A DNA stretch of 64,000 nt, taken from assembly GCA_000697055.1 (NCBI GenBank), contig JNDT01001870.1, positions 1-64,000 of the forward strand. The letters run 5' to 3'. Source of the stretch: Saksenaea vasiformis B4078. Lineage: Eukaryota; Mucoromycota; Mucoromycetes; Mucorales; Saksenaeaceae. Made by a program: the position numbers and the translations under genes. This document shows, in pieces, positions 22,591 through 34,084 of the stretch (position 1 is the stretch's first letter; each line of letters begins with the position of its first letter). Below the pieces are notes generated by a model. It was not told the DNA's origin. It did not search any database and saw only the letters and a program-made list of their open reading frames with translations.

Positions 22591-25500
22591 TTAATTTTTA
22601 ACTTGAAGACGTTCAACTGGGAACTTCTTAGCTAACCAGGTATGGAGAGGACCGAGAACAACCAACCGTTCGTAGGCCAGACCGGCGAAGATATTACCGA
22701 CACACAGACCCCACAATTTCCAGCGGAAATCTTGTGGCATGACGTTGTGGCCGAGAGGAGTATTGTATGTTTCGATGTATACTGGTGGAGGAGTGTAGCC
22801 TTCCTTAGTCAGCACTTCAGCAGTACCACAGTTGAAGCGGAAGAGACAACCGAAGCGGTTGGGATCGGCCAATGTCCAGTAAGACACGATGGCAATATAA
22901 AGCAACCATAAGAAGACAAGAATGTAGTTTCTCCACCAGCTTTGACGGAACTTGTAACCAAAGTTGAAGACGGCGGCATTGTTAATGAACTGGAATAGAC
23001 AAACCAACGCCAGAACCTCAGCTTCATAATTGTCCGCAAGTAACCACCACTTGGAAATATCCACAGCGCTACTGTCAAACTCATTGCAGCGGAACCAACC
23101 TAAAAGCATCATAAGTATTATGTCTTCTTCATGAAAAAAATGTGTACACTACTCACTTTGCTTGAACAACATGACGAACGCACCAATCAAGAAGAGCCAG
23201 TTGATTGCAACCAATCCCATACCAGACGCCAACGTTTGAGGACCAAGAAGACGAGCTGTTGGGCGTTGGCCTTCCAGGCGTTCAGCAGCCTTCGACTGAG
23301 ACACGGCCCAGGTCAAGAGAACGGTAATCAGGACATCGATGGCAATCCACACGTTTTGAGACATGGTCACAGAGAAGTAGAAGGTGAAAATCTTTAACAT
23401 CATCATGACTTGTCCGTACAGAATCAGGTACTTGTAGCCAGTGATAGAAGTGGCCAGTGCTCCTCTACCTTGGCGGATCAATTCAACGCAGGACTTGACG
23501 CTACGGATGCTTGTGCTAAATGGAGACACAATAGAAGCTTCGGCATCGGACATAGCAATACCCACGTGGGCAGCACGAAGAGCACCACAGTCGTTGCCAC
23601 CGTCTCCTGTCATTGCTGTGATACCACGTTCCATGTGTAACTGGATACATTGAACCTTGCCATTTGGCGTCATACGAGCAAAGACACGGATGTCCAATAG
23701 GTATTTGCGAATAAGATCACGATTCACAAGCCAGTCGAAAGCCTTTCCGGTGACAGCAAGTTCAACAGGGATATGGTCTTGGTTAAGCAGATAGTCATCA
23801 ACGTTGAGGTCATGGAAAGTCTCTGGTTCGTCTACGTCGGTCCACACCACGCGATCTGAACTCTTGTCATAGTCGCCCAAAAGTACACGCGAGTTTGAGT
23901 CTGCCATGCCGCACTGACGAGCAATGTAGACACCAGTCAATGCAGTATCACCAGTAATCATGATGGTGCGAGTGTTACCACGCTTGAGTTCGGCGATGTT
24001 TTCAGTGGTATCGGGTTTCAATTGGTTCTTGAAGATAACCAGACCAACAAAGTTGATATTCTCTTCCATCTGATCACGAGTCCACTGGCGGAAACCTTCA
24101 AGACCACCCACTTGGTCCAAATGAATTTCGCGGTGAGCCAGTGCAAGCACATAGCAACCTTGACGAGCCAAGTTGGCTGTAGCTTGATCATAGTCAGCAG
24201 GGAAGGAATCCGGATTAGACAGGTCTTTGATCTTCTCATAAGCACCCTTGACGAAAATATGAACTTTGTTTGTATGGGTATCCAGAACAGCAACGGACAT
24301 GGACATTCTAGCGTGAACAAATTCGAATCGTTTCAGAACATGGACAGGAGCACTGATTGCACCAGGCTTTTCCATAGGAGGAGTCAGTGTATCGACATAA
24401 TGGTCATCGTCATCGTCTGTGTGTTCCTTCAACTGCCACTTGGAAGAGCGGAACATCTCAATATCCACAGGGTTTCCAATAAATTGGCCGTTCAGCGTCG
24501 TTACAGCATGACAAGTAGCGAGACCGATCTGCATCAAGCGCGGCATATCATGCACGTTGTCCATATGAATATCAAAGGCGGGAGCAGTGCCATTGGCTCT
24601 CTGTTCAACCACCTGATCAACGTCCGAGATAGGCTGGGCTCCATAAAATTCAAGACCCTCCTTGGTGAGAGTACCCGTTTTATCGAAACAGAAGAGCTGA
24701 ACCTTGCCGGCCATCAAGATACGTGGGAGATCGACACAATAAATCTTCTTATCTCTCAGTCGTCCTGCAGCGACAGACTGACCGACAACCAATGCAGCTG
24801 GAAGCAAAGGAGAGACAAGCTGACAGATTGCAAACATGGCATAGAACCAAGCACCTATAAAAGAAAAGGTTGAGCTGCTTCCATACTATAAAAATCTTAG
24901 CACTTACTTGTTCCAGAGACATAAAGCCAGATAGCAAGACCAAGACAAACCAGACCACAGCAAAGCAGGATCAGGATAACGATCTTGATTTGTTCATCAA
25001 AGATAAAGGACACACGGGTGGGGAAGAGGATTTTCTTGACCAGCTCACCCTTATCAGTGGCGGTTCCGGTCTGGGTTACAAGGGCGGTAACAGGTCGACC
25101 GTGCTCCGTTGGCTGTGCTTGTGAAATCGTAGTACCGGAGAAGATGGTGGAAATTTTTCCGGCGCCCATGCGTTCGTAGGTGGTATCGTCTTCCCGACGA
25201 AGAGGGAACTTGCGAATAGGAAGGGGTTCACCAGTAAGCGAACTTTCGTCGGCCACAATATTGCCACTCAGGATAACGGCATCACAAGGGGTCGTCTTGC
25301 CTTCAGCCACCTCAAATACATCACCGGGCACAAGATCAGCTGTAGACAAAGTTTTCCATTCACCATCGCGTAGGATCTTAACCGCATCAGTAAATTCGGC
25401 CATTTTCTTGATACGTAGCTCGGATCGAAGACGCACGACGACCTTGACAAAGGCAGACACCAAGATGACAGCCGTATCAGCAATACCAACCTGCCCTGTA

Positions 25501-27260
25501 GGAAATAGTTAGTCATATGCCAACGGTGACACAAATTAGGTCACTTACAGTAGGCGAAGTAGTAGAAGAGCCAAAGTGCGGTAAACTGATAGATATAGAA
25601 GAACGAGGAGAATTCGCGCAATACAGCCATGGCAAAGTTGGGAACATACACCTCGATAAAGTTGGGACCGATGAGTTCTTCACGTCGGGCAGCCTCTTCG
25701 GTTGTCAGACCAGCGGTCAGACCAGCCAAATCGGAAGCAGTTTCGCCCAAGTTGAAATCGTGCGGGGTGAAGAGTTGTGTCTGAGGATTGTATACGTAGC
25801 GGGTGCATTGATAGACAAAGTATTTTGTCCCAGATCGAGTTTTTTGCAATTTGGATGTATTCACGACGACATCCAGACCGAACATACGCTTTGCCGTCTG
25901 CTCAAGCCATCGAACGGTGTCCATCACAATATCATTGTCCTCCAAGAAAATGATCGCTAAAAAGAAAAAAAGAGAAAGAAATGGTAAGGATTATTTGCCA
26001 AACTTCCCTATCCGACGGTTATACCTGGTTCCTTTCGTTCGACTTGTACGTATTGACCTTCCGCATATGTACACTGGATGCGGAAAAAGTTCATCAGCCG
26101 GCTCTTGAAGACGGTAAGGCTGGCAAACCAGAAGAAAAAGATGTACCACATGGCTATAAAAGTGCTAGACTGAACCACGGCGAATCCTCGGAAGAAAATA
26201 TAGCCGTAATAGTAATCCCGGGTAACAGTAATCATGTAAGCCACCATACCGAGGGTTTGGAGTATATATGCAATGAAACAGAATGTGCCCAGGATATCGC
26301 GTTTATAGGCCTTGATGACCATCTTCTCGTCTGGATCAAGGGATGACAAATAAGATGAACCATCATCATCTTGCTGGGGCTGAAGGCAAAAAAAAATATT
26401 AGTTAGTTTAGAAGAATCAGAAAGCCACTTTCTTTCTTTTTTTTTCTTCTTACCGACTGGGACTTCTTCTCTTTCACAGAACCCTTTTCATTGTATTCTT
26501 CAAGTTTCATTTCATGATCTTTGCGGTATTGCAGCTTAATAAACTGTGAAAAAAAAAGAAAGAAAAAAGAGATCAGATTTCGAAAAAAAATCTTCAAAAA
26601 AGGAAGGCTTACTTTCTCACGAGCTTTCTTATAAAGCGACCACAGAACAAGGAATCCCACACAGGAACCGTAGAAGACGTAGAGGGCAATGAACATTGGT
26701 TCAGTGAAAGTTAATTCACCATAGTAAGGAGCTTCACAGGTAGCCCACATCATAGCACCAAGAGAATTATTCCATTTTGGTACGTTGGTCAGACCCAAGG
26801 CAGCGGAACAGGACTCGACACTTTGTTCCACTTTGGTATCCGCATTGAAGTTTTCGATGGTGACAGTAATAGATTTACAGGGGTACATGGGTGAAGTAAG
26901 GCTGGGACGTCCTGGACATCCACAAGCCAAATCGACATTTGCGGGGCAAGAAGAATGACACTTTCCGTCAAGACAATAGACCTGACCAGGAGGACAAGAT
27001 GGTCTTACGGAAGAGGGACATTGAGAAATATCGGGAACGCAAAGGTTAGGACATGGATATGCGTTGTATGTAGGCAAAGAACATTGTGTTCCGTTGGTAT
27101 GAAAGCCATTCACTATTAGTTAGGATTACTATATTAGTTACATGTAATCATAAAATCATATTGTTATTTTACCTTGATTCCATGCAGGTGTGGACCATAC
27201 CGCCAGCGGGAATAGGCCGACCAGACATAGAAGCTGTAATGCAACTCTATGTTGCACCAT
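22591..27260 (-). CDS. P5-type ATPase with Cys-rich luminal N-terminus
   Basis: Eight exons (27260-27173, 27112-26613, 26543-26454, 26379-26025, 25956-25549, 25495-24908, 24854-23157, 23099-22591) give 1411 residues; every join keeps frame. Catalytic signatures are complete: DESSLTGEPLP (actuator), FCFDKTGTLTKEG with phosphorylated Asp near residue 732, MITGDTALT and AMTGDGGNDCGALRAA. The sequence around them (RILMAGKVQLFCFDKTGTLT, KKIYCVDLPRI) matches P5 ATPases, the P5B branch of which exports polyamines from vacuole/lysosome. The membrane-4 motif is SPLLPAAL instead of the usual P5B PPALP. The protein starts with a signal peptide (residues 1 to about 24) and a Cys-rich domain of about 110 residues (CPPGQVYCLDGKCHSSCP, then CGCPG) before the first membrane helix. 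That extension is absent from the standard P5A/P5B layout that I know. The transport substrate is uncertain. Confidence 0.9.
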
Positions 27261-27868
27261 TGTTATGTATATCGATAATTACAGAAGAATAAAAATGAGA
27301 CGAGAGATCAAGAAAGGTTTAGTCGTTACAAGGGAAACAAACAAAGATAGGAAAAAAAAAAGATAAAAAAAAAGTGGTCTCTCTCTTCAGAATGAAAGTA
27401 GAATGAGGGCTTTTAATCTTTCGGGTTGAAACCAAAAAAGTCAGATACAGAAAAACAGAATCTGTCTTTTAATTTGGTACCAGATCACCGCCACTCTGGG
27501 GGAATATTCCCCTGGATATTTGTGTAACAATATAAGATGTATCTTGACGATTCCATAAAAGGGAATCCACTTGATCTTGATGGTCGCTTGATATACATTT
27601 TGAGAAGTAATTATACAAAAGCTTTATTTTCCACCATTTAAAATCATGATGTCAATGGAAAATCAGGACACCATCCTTTCGTACTAACCTCTTATGTCAT
27701 TGTTTAGCGGTTCTTTAAATTATTACGTCATGGTATACCCAAGGGTACTTCGACAATTGCTTGCCATGATTCAAAGTCATATACTACCGGACCAATCAAG
27801 CATACAGGTTTGCAAACCTTTTAGGACACCTGTTTCTGACTTTTCTGCTTCGCCATCCATTTCCCTAG

Positions 27869-28046
27869 AGGGAAGATGTTGCCCTCGGCGGACCTATAAA
27901 ATTGAAGAAAGAGGTCGAGTTACCAGGACCGTGGCTGGGAATTCCGGTCCCGGAGCCCGCTTATTTTCACCGCTCCACTGAGGATAAACAGAAGTGGGAC
28001 ATGTGGTGTCAAAATATAAGGGGTAAGAGGCGTACCATTGGTTAGA
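27869..28046 (+). pseudogene. Possible relic exon, Pro/Trp-rich
   Basis: After an acceptor-like TTTCCCTAG the plus strand stays open for about 58 codons to a TAG near 28044, with a composition typical of real coding sequence (ELPGPWLGIPVPEPAYF, then DKQKWDMWCQNIRGKRR). No start, no partner exon and no family were found, so this is listed only as a coding-looking fragment. Confidence 0.25.
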
Positions 28047-28108
28047 CTAACTCAAACATCAATTATGTTAATGGTTTTTGATCTCACACAAAAAGATATG
28101 AGACCAAC

Positions 28109-28441
28109 TTGTCCAACCACGCATCAATGTTGGAAAAAAAGAGGAACAATCCGAAGAAACCTGGTTTTGAAGTCCCTTCCATACTTCTTTTTGAACTTCA
28201 AATCTGTTGTTGGTTGGACTGTGTGTTACGAGCCATTGGCCCGAAAGAAATTGAGCCCATTCCGGTCAGGTTTTACCGAGACTATTTTGTTACTTGGCAA
28301 CCTTGTTTCGGATTTGAATGCCCCTCATTCTCTCGACACGATCTTGTGGAATTTTCTTGTTTGGTCGAGCATTTGCACCTTAAGAGACAATTATTTGCCC
28401 TAGCAGTTCGCTTGCCGATCGGTTTTGACATGTTTGTGTAG
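28109..28441 (+). pseudogene. Possible relic coding segment
   Basis: A plus-strand open segment of about 110 codons contains PKKPGFEVPSILLFELQ and GPKEIEPIPVRFYRDYF, which read like a folded protein rather than random sequence. The family is unknown. It lies just after the Pro/Trp-rich fragment, on the same strand but with no workable splice join. It may be the remains of the same gene or of a mobile element. Confidence 0.25.
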
Positions 28442-29057
28442 CGGTTACGTGCGTGCGAGGAGCCCCGCAAAAGAGTTGATGTGCACAGTCGGCAAAATCA
28501 GTACGATAGATCTAAATGCGTTAACACGAACAGAGAACTGCGACGCAATTCTAAAACCTTTAAACGAGTTCTGCAACCACAAGAAAATAAAAAATAAGAT
28601 AAAAAAAACCACGGTTCGGTTGCCGAAACGACAACCAATGTAGAAACATAATTGAGTATCGGAGTGCGATTTGCCTTGCAACACTGACAAAAGCCGTTGG
28701 CAGGAACAAGTACGTTCTTCCCGGGTGGCGAATGATTCATCATTCCATTGGCACGAGCAAATTGCATTTGTGAACTGTGAGACTGCATGCACTAATTGTG
28801 CTGCATGGGTGACCGGGATGATCGAGGGTTGCCTGGCGCGATGAACGTCCGTACCGTTCTGTCGCAGTCTTAACTCACGTGGCAACTACTAATAGCTGAG
28901 ATGTTGCACAGTAGACTCTAATTATAATCGTTTTAACTTTGTCAGGTTTTACAAAAAGCAATAAGGACATGCAAAACGCAGCATGGTGTGATTAAATTTG
29001 GTCGTCCACTAGGTTCTGGTATTTTGCATCAAAACTTTTACAAAGGTCCAAACTGTG

Positions 29058-29685
29058 TTACCAATCGTTCCACTCCATACTATTGAAGCGGAGACAGTTG
29101 CAACGAGTCAGTCTTCGATCTCTGGTACTTGAGTACACGCGTGTCATCGAAAATGCTTTACGCAAGTACGCAGAGACGCGAATAAAACGTGCGAGAGTGT
29201 CTGCAATGGACCAAGGTTTGTCCTGTAATTTGAAGTGACGAGGCGGAACATTTTTGGGCACGAGCATGATGGGCTCTTGAGAAACTAGAAAAATGATAGC
29301 TGCAAGTCGACGACTGATGCACTTGGTGGCGCTATCCAAAGTGCCAAAATAAGCGTTTGCAACAGTTGGATTTCCTACTTTAGCCAGGTGTTCTAAGAAC
29401 ACTCTGTGGTTCGTGCACACCATCTGTCGCCTGCTTGAAATGACGCTGCGGACTTTCGTAAGGAGGCAATCGAAAATGTCGCAAATGTCTCACAATAGAC
29501 GAACAGGATTCGCTGCACGCATCCCCGAAAGACAACGTCGCATCTGTTCCACACTTACCAATAAAACACTCAATAACGATTCGATAAGTACAATTGTCAG
29601 TAGATGGTAGACCCATGATATGATTGGTAATAATAGGTGTTCTTTTGAGGTCAAAGCAGTATCCTGGGAAAATTGCTAGGGGCAT
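29058..29685 (-). pseudogene. Broken unknown gene or element fragment
   Basis: Two overlapping minus-strand open segments (29685-29380 and 29423-29058) can be read as one protein of about 210 residues if a one-base shift near 29420 is assumed: RHFRLPPYESPQRHFKQA in the first and VFLEHLAKVGNPTVANAYF in the second. The seam falls exactly where both frames overlap, which suggests a frameshifted gene. No family is recognised. Confidence 0.3.
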
Positions 29686-29840
29686 TCTACTTTTTACTCT
29701 GAGGCATGCTACTTTTGAGATGCTCTGTTATGAGATGTTTTAAACAGGACATTCTACAAAAAAAAAAGTACATCGTTGCAGGGCACTCTGCTATGAAATA
29801 TTCCACTGCAAAACATTCTACTGCAAAACCGTGATGTGCG
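29686..29840. repeat. Degenerate short repeats (CATTCTAC / ACTGCAAAAC)
   Basis: GGCATTCTAC, GGCATGCTAC, GACATTCTAC, GGCACTCTGC and AACATTCTAC recur at irregular spacing, and ACTGCAAAAC occurs twice in tandem near 29807-29836. It looks like an eroded minisatellite. Confidence 0.45.
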
Positions 29841-30130
29841 AGCTGCTTTTGCGTTAGCACTTGGAGAGACAGTTGGGTCCTTACTGGCACGACCCTCAAA
29901 CCCTTTAATCCTAACTAAATTCCATACAGGATCTCATTTAAAAGCAGTTGCTACTGGGCAAGCATAAGAGTGTGCTGTCGCCTTACAAATTGGACGCGCT
30001 CGTATGCACACAACAAAAATCGGGAGAGTATTCTCATTTAGATCTCCGACGTAGGATCCATTTTGGACGTCACGTACCAAGGCAAATACTTTTCGCATCG
30101 CCACGACATTGAATTGGAAACTCTGTAGCA

Positions 30131-33100
30131 ATGGCCAATGTGCAGATCGACGCAAAGCGATTCCATAGAAGAACAAGATTCCTAATTTCTCAATGGAAGG
30201 TACGCTATTGCCTTGTAACAATTCTGCTTTTGGGAATTGTAGCTTTGTTGGGCTCGAGATTTAGTTGGATCCAGCAAAGCGTGGTGGATAGCTCATTATG
30301 CTGATTGTTTGATCTTTACGTAGAGTCCTTCCAACGTGGAACTATTTCACAATGTCGACGCCATTCTTTTACTGATTGGAGATGACAGCGATGAAAACAC
30401 ATACCGTAAATCGGTGACCACCATGGTAAAGCTAAAAAAAAAAGCCGGCCAGGATGCTTGAGCGTGGTCATGCTGATCAGTGTCTTTGAAAACATAGACC
30501 TATCTTTTGGGTTTTCCCTTTCAACAAACATTGATGTTGCTCACTCAAGATAAAGTAACATTTGTATGCAGTGCAAGAAAGGGTGAGTCAGGATATATTG
30601 AACGAGGAGCGCGATTCTCACGATCCAAATGCAGGTGACTATTTGGAGTCGCTCAAGAAAGGTGACAAACAAGTGCCAGTTGATATTATCAGACGCAACA
30701 AGAATTCAGAGGAGAACATACCGTTGTACTTACCCTTGATTGAGGAACTGAATGGCGTAAGCATCGTGTTTTGAGCTTCCATGGAGAAAAGTACATCTCT
30801 GACTTTTTTTTTCAATGCATACCAGAAACGTGTTGGCATGATCACCAAAGACAGTTTTGAAGGGAAAAACGTAGATGAATGGAAAAAGGCACTTAGCTCT
30901 TCCGGAAAGAGCTTCGAATCAGTCGACATTGCTTCTGCCATTTCCGCTTGTCTGGCTGTTAAAGATGAAGAAGAAGTGGTACGTTGATTCTACAGCTGTC
31001 TTTGCATCCTTATGTAATCTGTTTTTCTTTCTGCAGAGAAAAATGGGAATTGCTGCCAAGCTCAGCTCCAACATGATGAAGTATTACTTCATGACTGAAA
31101 TGGAGGGCATTGTGGATGCAGAAAAACCTGTCAAACACGAAACTTTGTCGGAGCAAGCAGAGAATGTCTTGGAAGATCCTAAAATGGCGAAGAGGATTCG
31201 TATGCCTCCCGAGGTGAATGTCGATGAAATAGGTCAGAGATCATCATAACTGACATCCGAGGGAATAGGTCGATAACATTGATGATGTCGAATGGTGCTA
31301 CAGTCCGATTATTCAAAGTGGTGGTAAATACGACTTGCGGCCTTCTGCCATGTCCAATTCGGATAAGTTACATCCTGGTGTTATTGTCTGTTCGATGGGT
31401 GTGCGTTATAAATACTATTGTTCCAACGTCGGAAGAACATTTTTGATCGATCCAAGCAAAACTCAGGAGAGGAATTACGAGTTTCTAGTGGAATTGCAAC
31501 ATCGTGTATTGGAAAATATTCGTGATGGCGCAAAGATTAAGGATGTATATCAGAAAGCTGTGAATCATATTCGAGCGAAACGACCCGATTTGGAAAAGCA
31601 CTTTACAAAAAGCATCGGCTTTGGAATGGGCATTGAATTTCGCGAGGCCAGCTATCTATTGACAGGAAAGAACGTGCGAGAACTGAAGAACGGAATGGTG
31701 TTGAATCTTTCATTGGGCTTTGCTGATCTGGAGAACCCTAAACCTGCCGATGAGCGCAGCAAAATCTATTCTCTACTACTCGTGGATACAGTACGAGTAA
31801 CGGACGATGTGCCCATGGTATTGACAGAGTGCGGCTCAAAGTTGAACGAGGTGTCCTACTTTTTCGACAACGATGCCGACACCACAGCTACGGACCAGGC
31901 AGTGAAGCCTCCAAAGAAGGAAAAGGAATCCAAAACAGCTATTTTGAGAAGCAAATTCAGAAGTGAGGAACAAGATGAAGAATCACGCGAGCAAAAACGG
32001 AAAGAGCATCAAAAGCAGCTGTTTGCGCAGAAGCTTGCCGAAGGTCTCGCCAAATTCTCGGAAGCTGCTGAAAACGGCGATGCTGAAAACAAGGTTGTCT
32101 TCAAAAAGTTTGAAAGTTACCGATCTGACGCGAAATTACCCCGTGAAGTTCGCGAACAAAGAGTAAGATCGATTGTTTCCTGGCCTCATCCAATTGATTA
32201 ATCCGTTACTTTTTATAGATTATTGTGGATAAGCGAAATGAGTCCGTTATTCTTCCCATTTACGGCATGGCTGTTCCCTTCCATATCTCGACTTTGAAAA
32301 ATGCAAGCAAAAGTGATGAAGGCGATTTTGTCATGCTACGTTTGAACTTTTTGACCCCTGGACAGGCTGGTGGTAAAAAGGAAGATATGGTGCGTAATCT
32401 GAATTCGGCTGGATCGATTTTAACATTGTTGGTAGCCATTTGATGACACAAACGCCACCTTTGTGCGAGCACTTACGTTTAGAAGCGCAAACACTCAACG
32501 TATGGCAGAAATATTCCGCAGCATTACGGATTTGAAGAAGGAGGCAGCAAAGAAGGAGGCAGAAAGAAAGGAAATGGCCGACGTGGTTGAACAAGACAAC
32601 TTGATCCAGGTCAAGGGCAGACGACCTCACCGATTACCAGATGTCTATGTGAGACCGCAAGTCGACTCTAAACGTTTACCTGGTGAACTGGAAATCCATA
32701 CCAATGGTCTACGGTATCAATCTATTCGAGCGGATAACTCCTTCAGTAAGCTATTCATGCTAACTGAAACGCAAATTAATGGGTTCTCTGCTGCTATTAG
32801 ATATCCTGTTCAGCAATGTGAAGCATTTGTTCTTCCAGCCATGTGATAATGAATTGCTGGTTCTTATTCACATCCACTTTAAGAACCCTATTTTAATTGG
32901 CAAAAAGAAAACAAAGGTAAAAAAAAAAAAAAAAAACCCCCCGTGCAGCTATATGATATTAATTATACCATCCTTCAGGATATCCAATTCTTCCGTGAAG
33001 CCTCAGATATACAGTTTGATGAAACAGGAAATAAGCGAAGGCGACATATTTATGGCGATGAGGATGAATTGGAGTCGGAACAGGAAGAGCGAAGACGACG

Positions 33101-34084
33101 TGCCAACTTGAACCGCGAATTCAAAACATTTGCAGAGAAAGTGGCAGAAGCAGTACGTATTATTATGTGGCAACGAAATGGATGACTTTTTTAACCACCA
33201 CGTTGTGCAGAGCGATGGTCGTATTGAAGTTGACATCCCCTTCCGAGAACTAGGCTTCCAGGGCGTACCATTCAGAGCGAACGTGTTGCTGCAGCCCACC
33301 ACGGATTGTCTCGTCCATCTATCTGATCCACCTGCATTAGTTATTACGTTAAGCGACATCGAAATTGCACACTTGGAACGTGTCCAGTTTGGTCTGAAGA
33401 ATTTCGACATGGTGTTTGTATTCAAAGACTTCCATCGTCCACCAATCCACATCAACACAATCCCTATGGCTCAATTAGATAACGTCAAGGACTGGCTTGA
33501 GTAAGTTACAACTGAACCGCACATACAACCGATGGACTAACACACTCTCATAGCTCCGTAGAAGTAGCGTTTACAGAGGGACCTGTCAATCTCAACTGGG
33601 GCATGATTATGAAGACAGTTAATGAGGATCCCGCAGAGTTCTACAAGAACGGTGCCTGGAGCTTCCTAGGAGGAGGAAGTGATGTACGTATACAGAAGTT
33701 GAACTCGATTCTGTAGTAACATTTATTTAATAGGAGGAGGGTTCGGACGCCGATACGGATACTGCCAGTGAATTTGAGATCAGTGAGGAAGAACTCGAAG
33801 AAAGTTCCAGTGATGAAAGTGAGTTTGGAGAATCTGACGCCTCCGAAGAAGAAGAGGAGGAGGAAGAGCTATCAGACTCTGGAGAAGGTTTGTAGAGCTA
33901 CAGATGATGCCATTATAATAACGTGAAAATGTAGACTGGGACGAGTTAGAAGAAAAAGCGCGAAGATGTAAGCGCTAGCATATAAATGAGCTTTCAATTA
34001 ACCCTTTTTTACGTAGCTGATGAACGAAAGATGAAGAGAGGTGGTGAAGAAGATTCCGGTAGCAGGAAGAAGATGAAGCGTTAA
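30131..34084 (+). CDS. SPT16: FACT complex subunit SPT16
   Basis: SPT16 pairs with Pob3/SSRP1 in FACT, the histone chaperone that loosens and rebuilds nucleosomes for transcription and replication. I find 16 exons (30131-30199, 30324-30425, 30498-30582, 30635-30756, 30826-30978, 31037-31213, 31269-32162, 32219-32389, 32436-32745, 32801-32916, 32979-33152, 33211-33500, 33554-33683, 33734-33887, 33935-33967, 34017-34084), 1015 residues, close to the usual 1030. Present are the start [19 protein letters not shown], the aminopeptidase-like lobe ([23 protein letters not shown]), a charged linker, the middle domain ([15 protein letters not shown]), a histone-binding block ([17 protein letters not shown]) and the acidic tail ending in [16 protein letters not shown]. 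One intron (32917-32978) begins with a 17-A run followed by six Cs. The first exon has only 23 codons, and the 124-nt intron after it is the longest but one in the gene set. Confidence 0.97.

Larger units (their letters stand above)
27261..30130. other. Region of broken open segments, no intact gene
   Basis: Several stretches look once coding but cannot be joined into a gene; the best are annotated separately at 27869-28046, 28109-28441 and 29058-29685. Between them the sequence is AT-rich and low-complexity. The right end must hold the promoter of SPT16. I recognise no transposase motif. Confidence 0.4.

Noticed and set aside
24022..24873. 283-codon open frame on the plus strand
   Set aside because: It is the antisense shadow of the P5 ATPase catalytic exon, which has all family motifs in the other strand.
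27130..27145. Palindrome TTACATGTAA, also near 7889 and 42474
   Set aside because: Three widely spaced copies in unlike contexts (one inside an intron) give no support for a terminal repeat or a site.
29934..30221. 95-codon minus-strand open frame
   Set aside because: It covers the first exon of SPT16 (30131-30199), whose peptide matches the family start.
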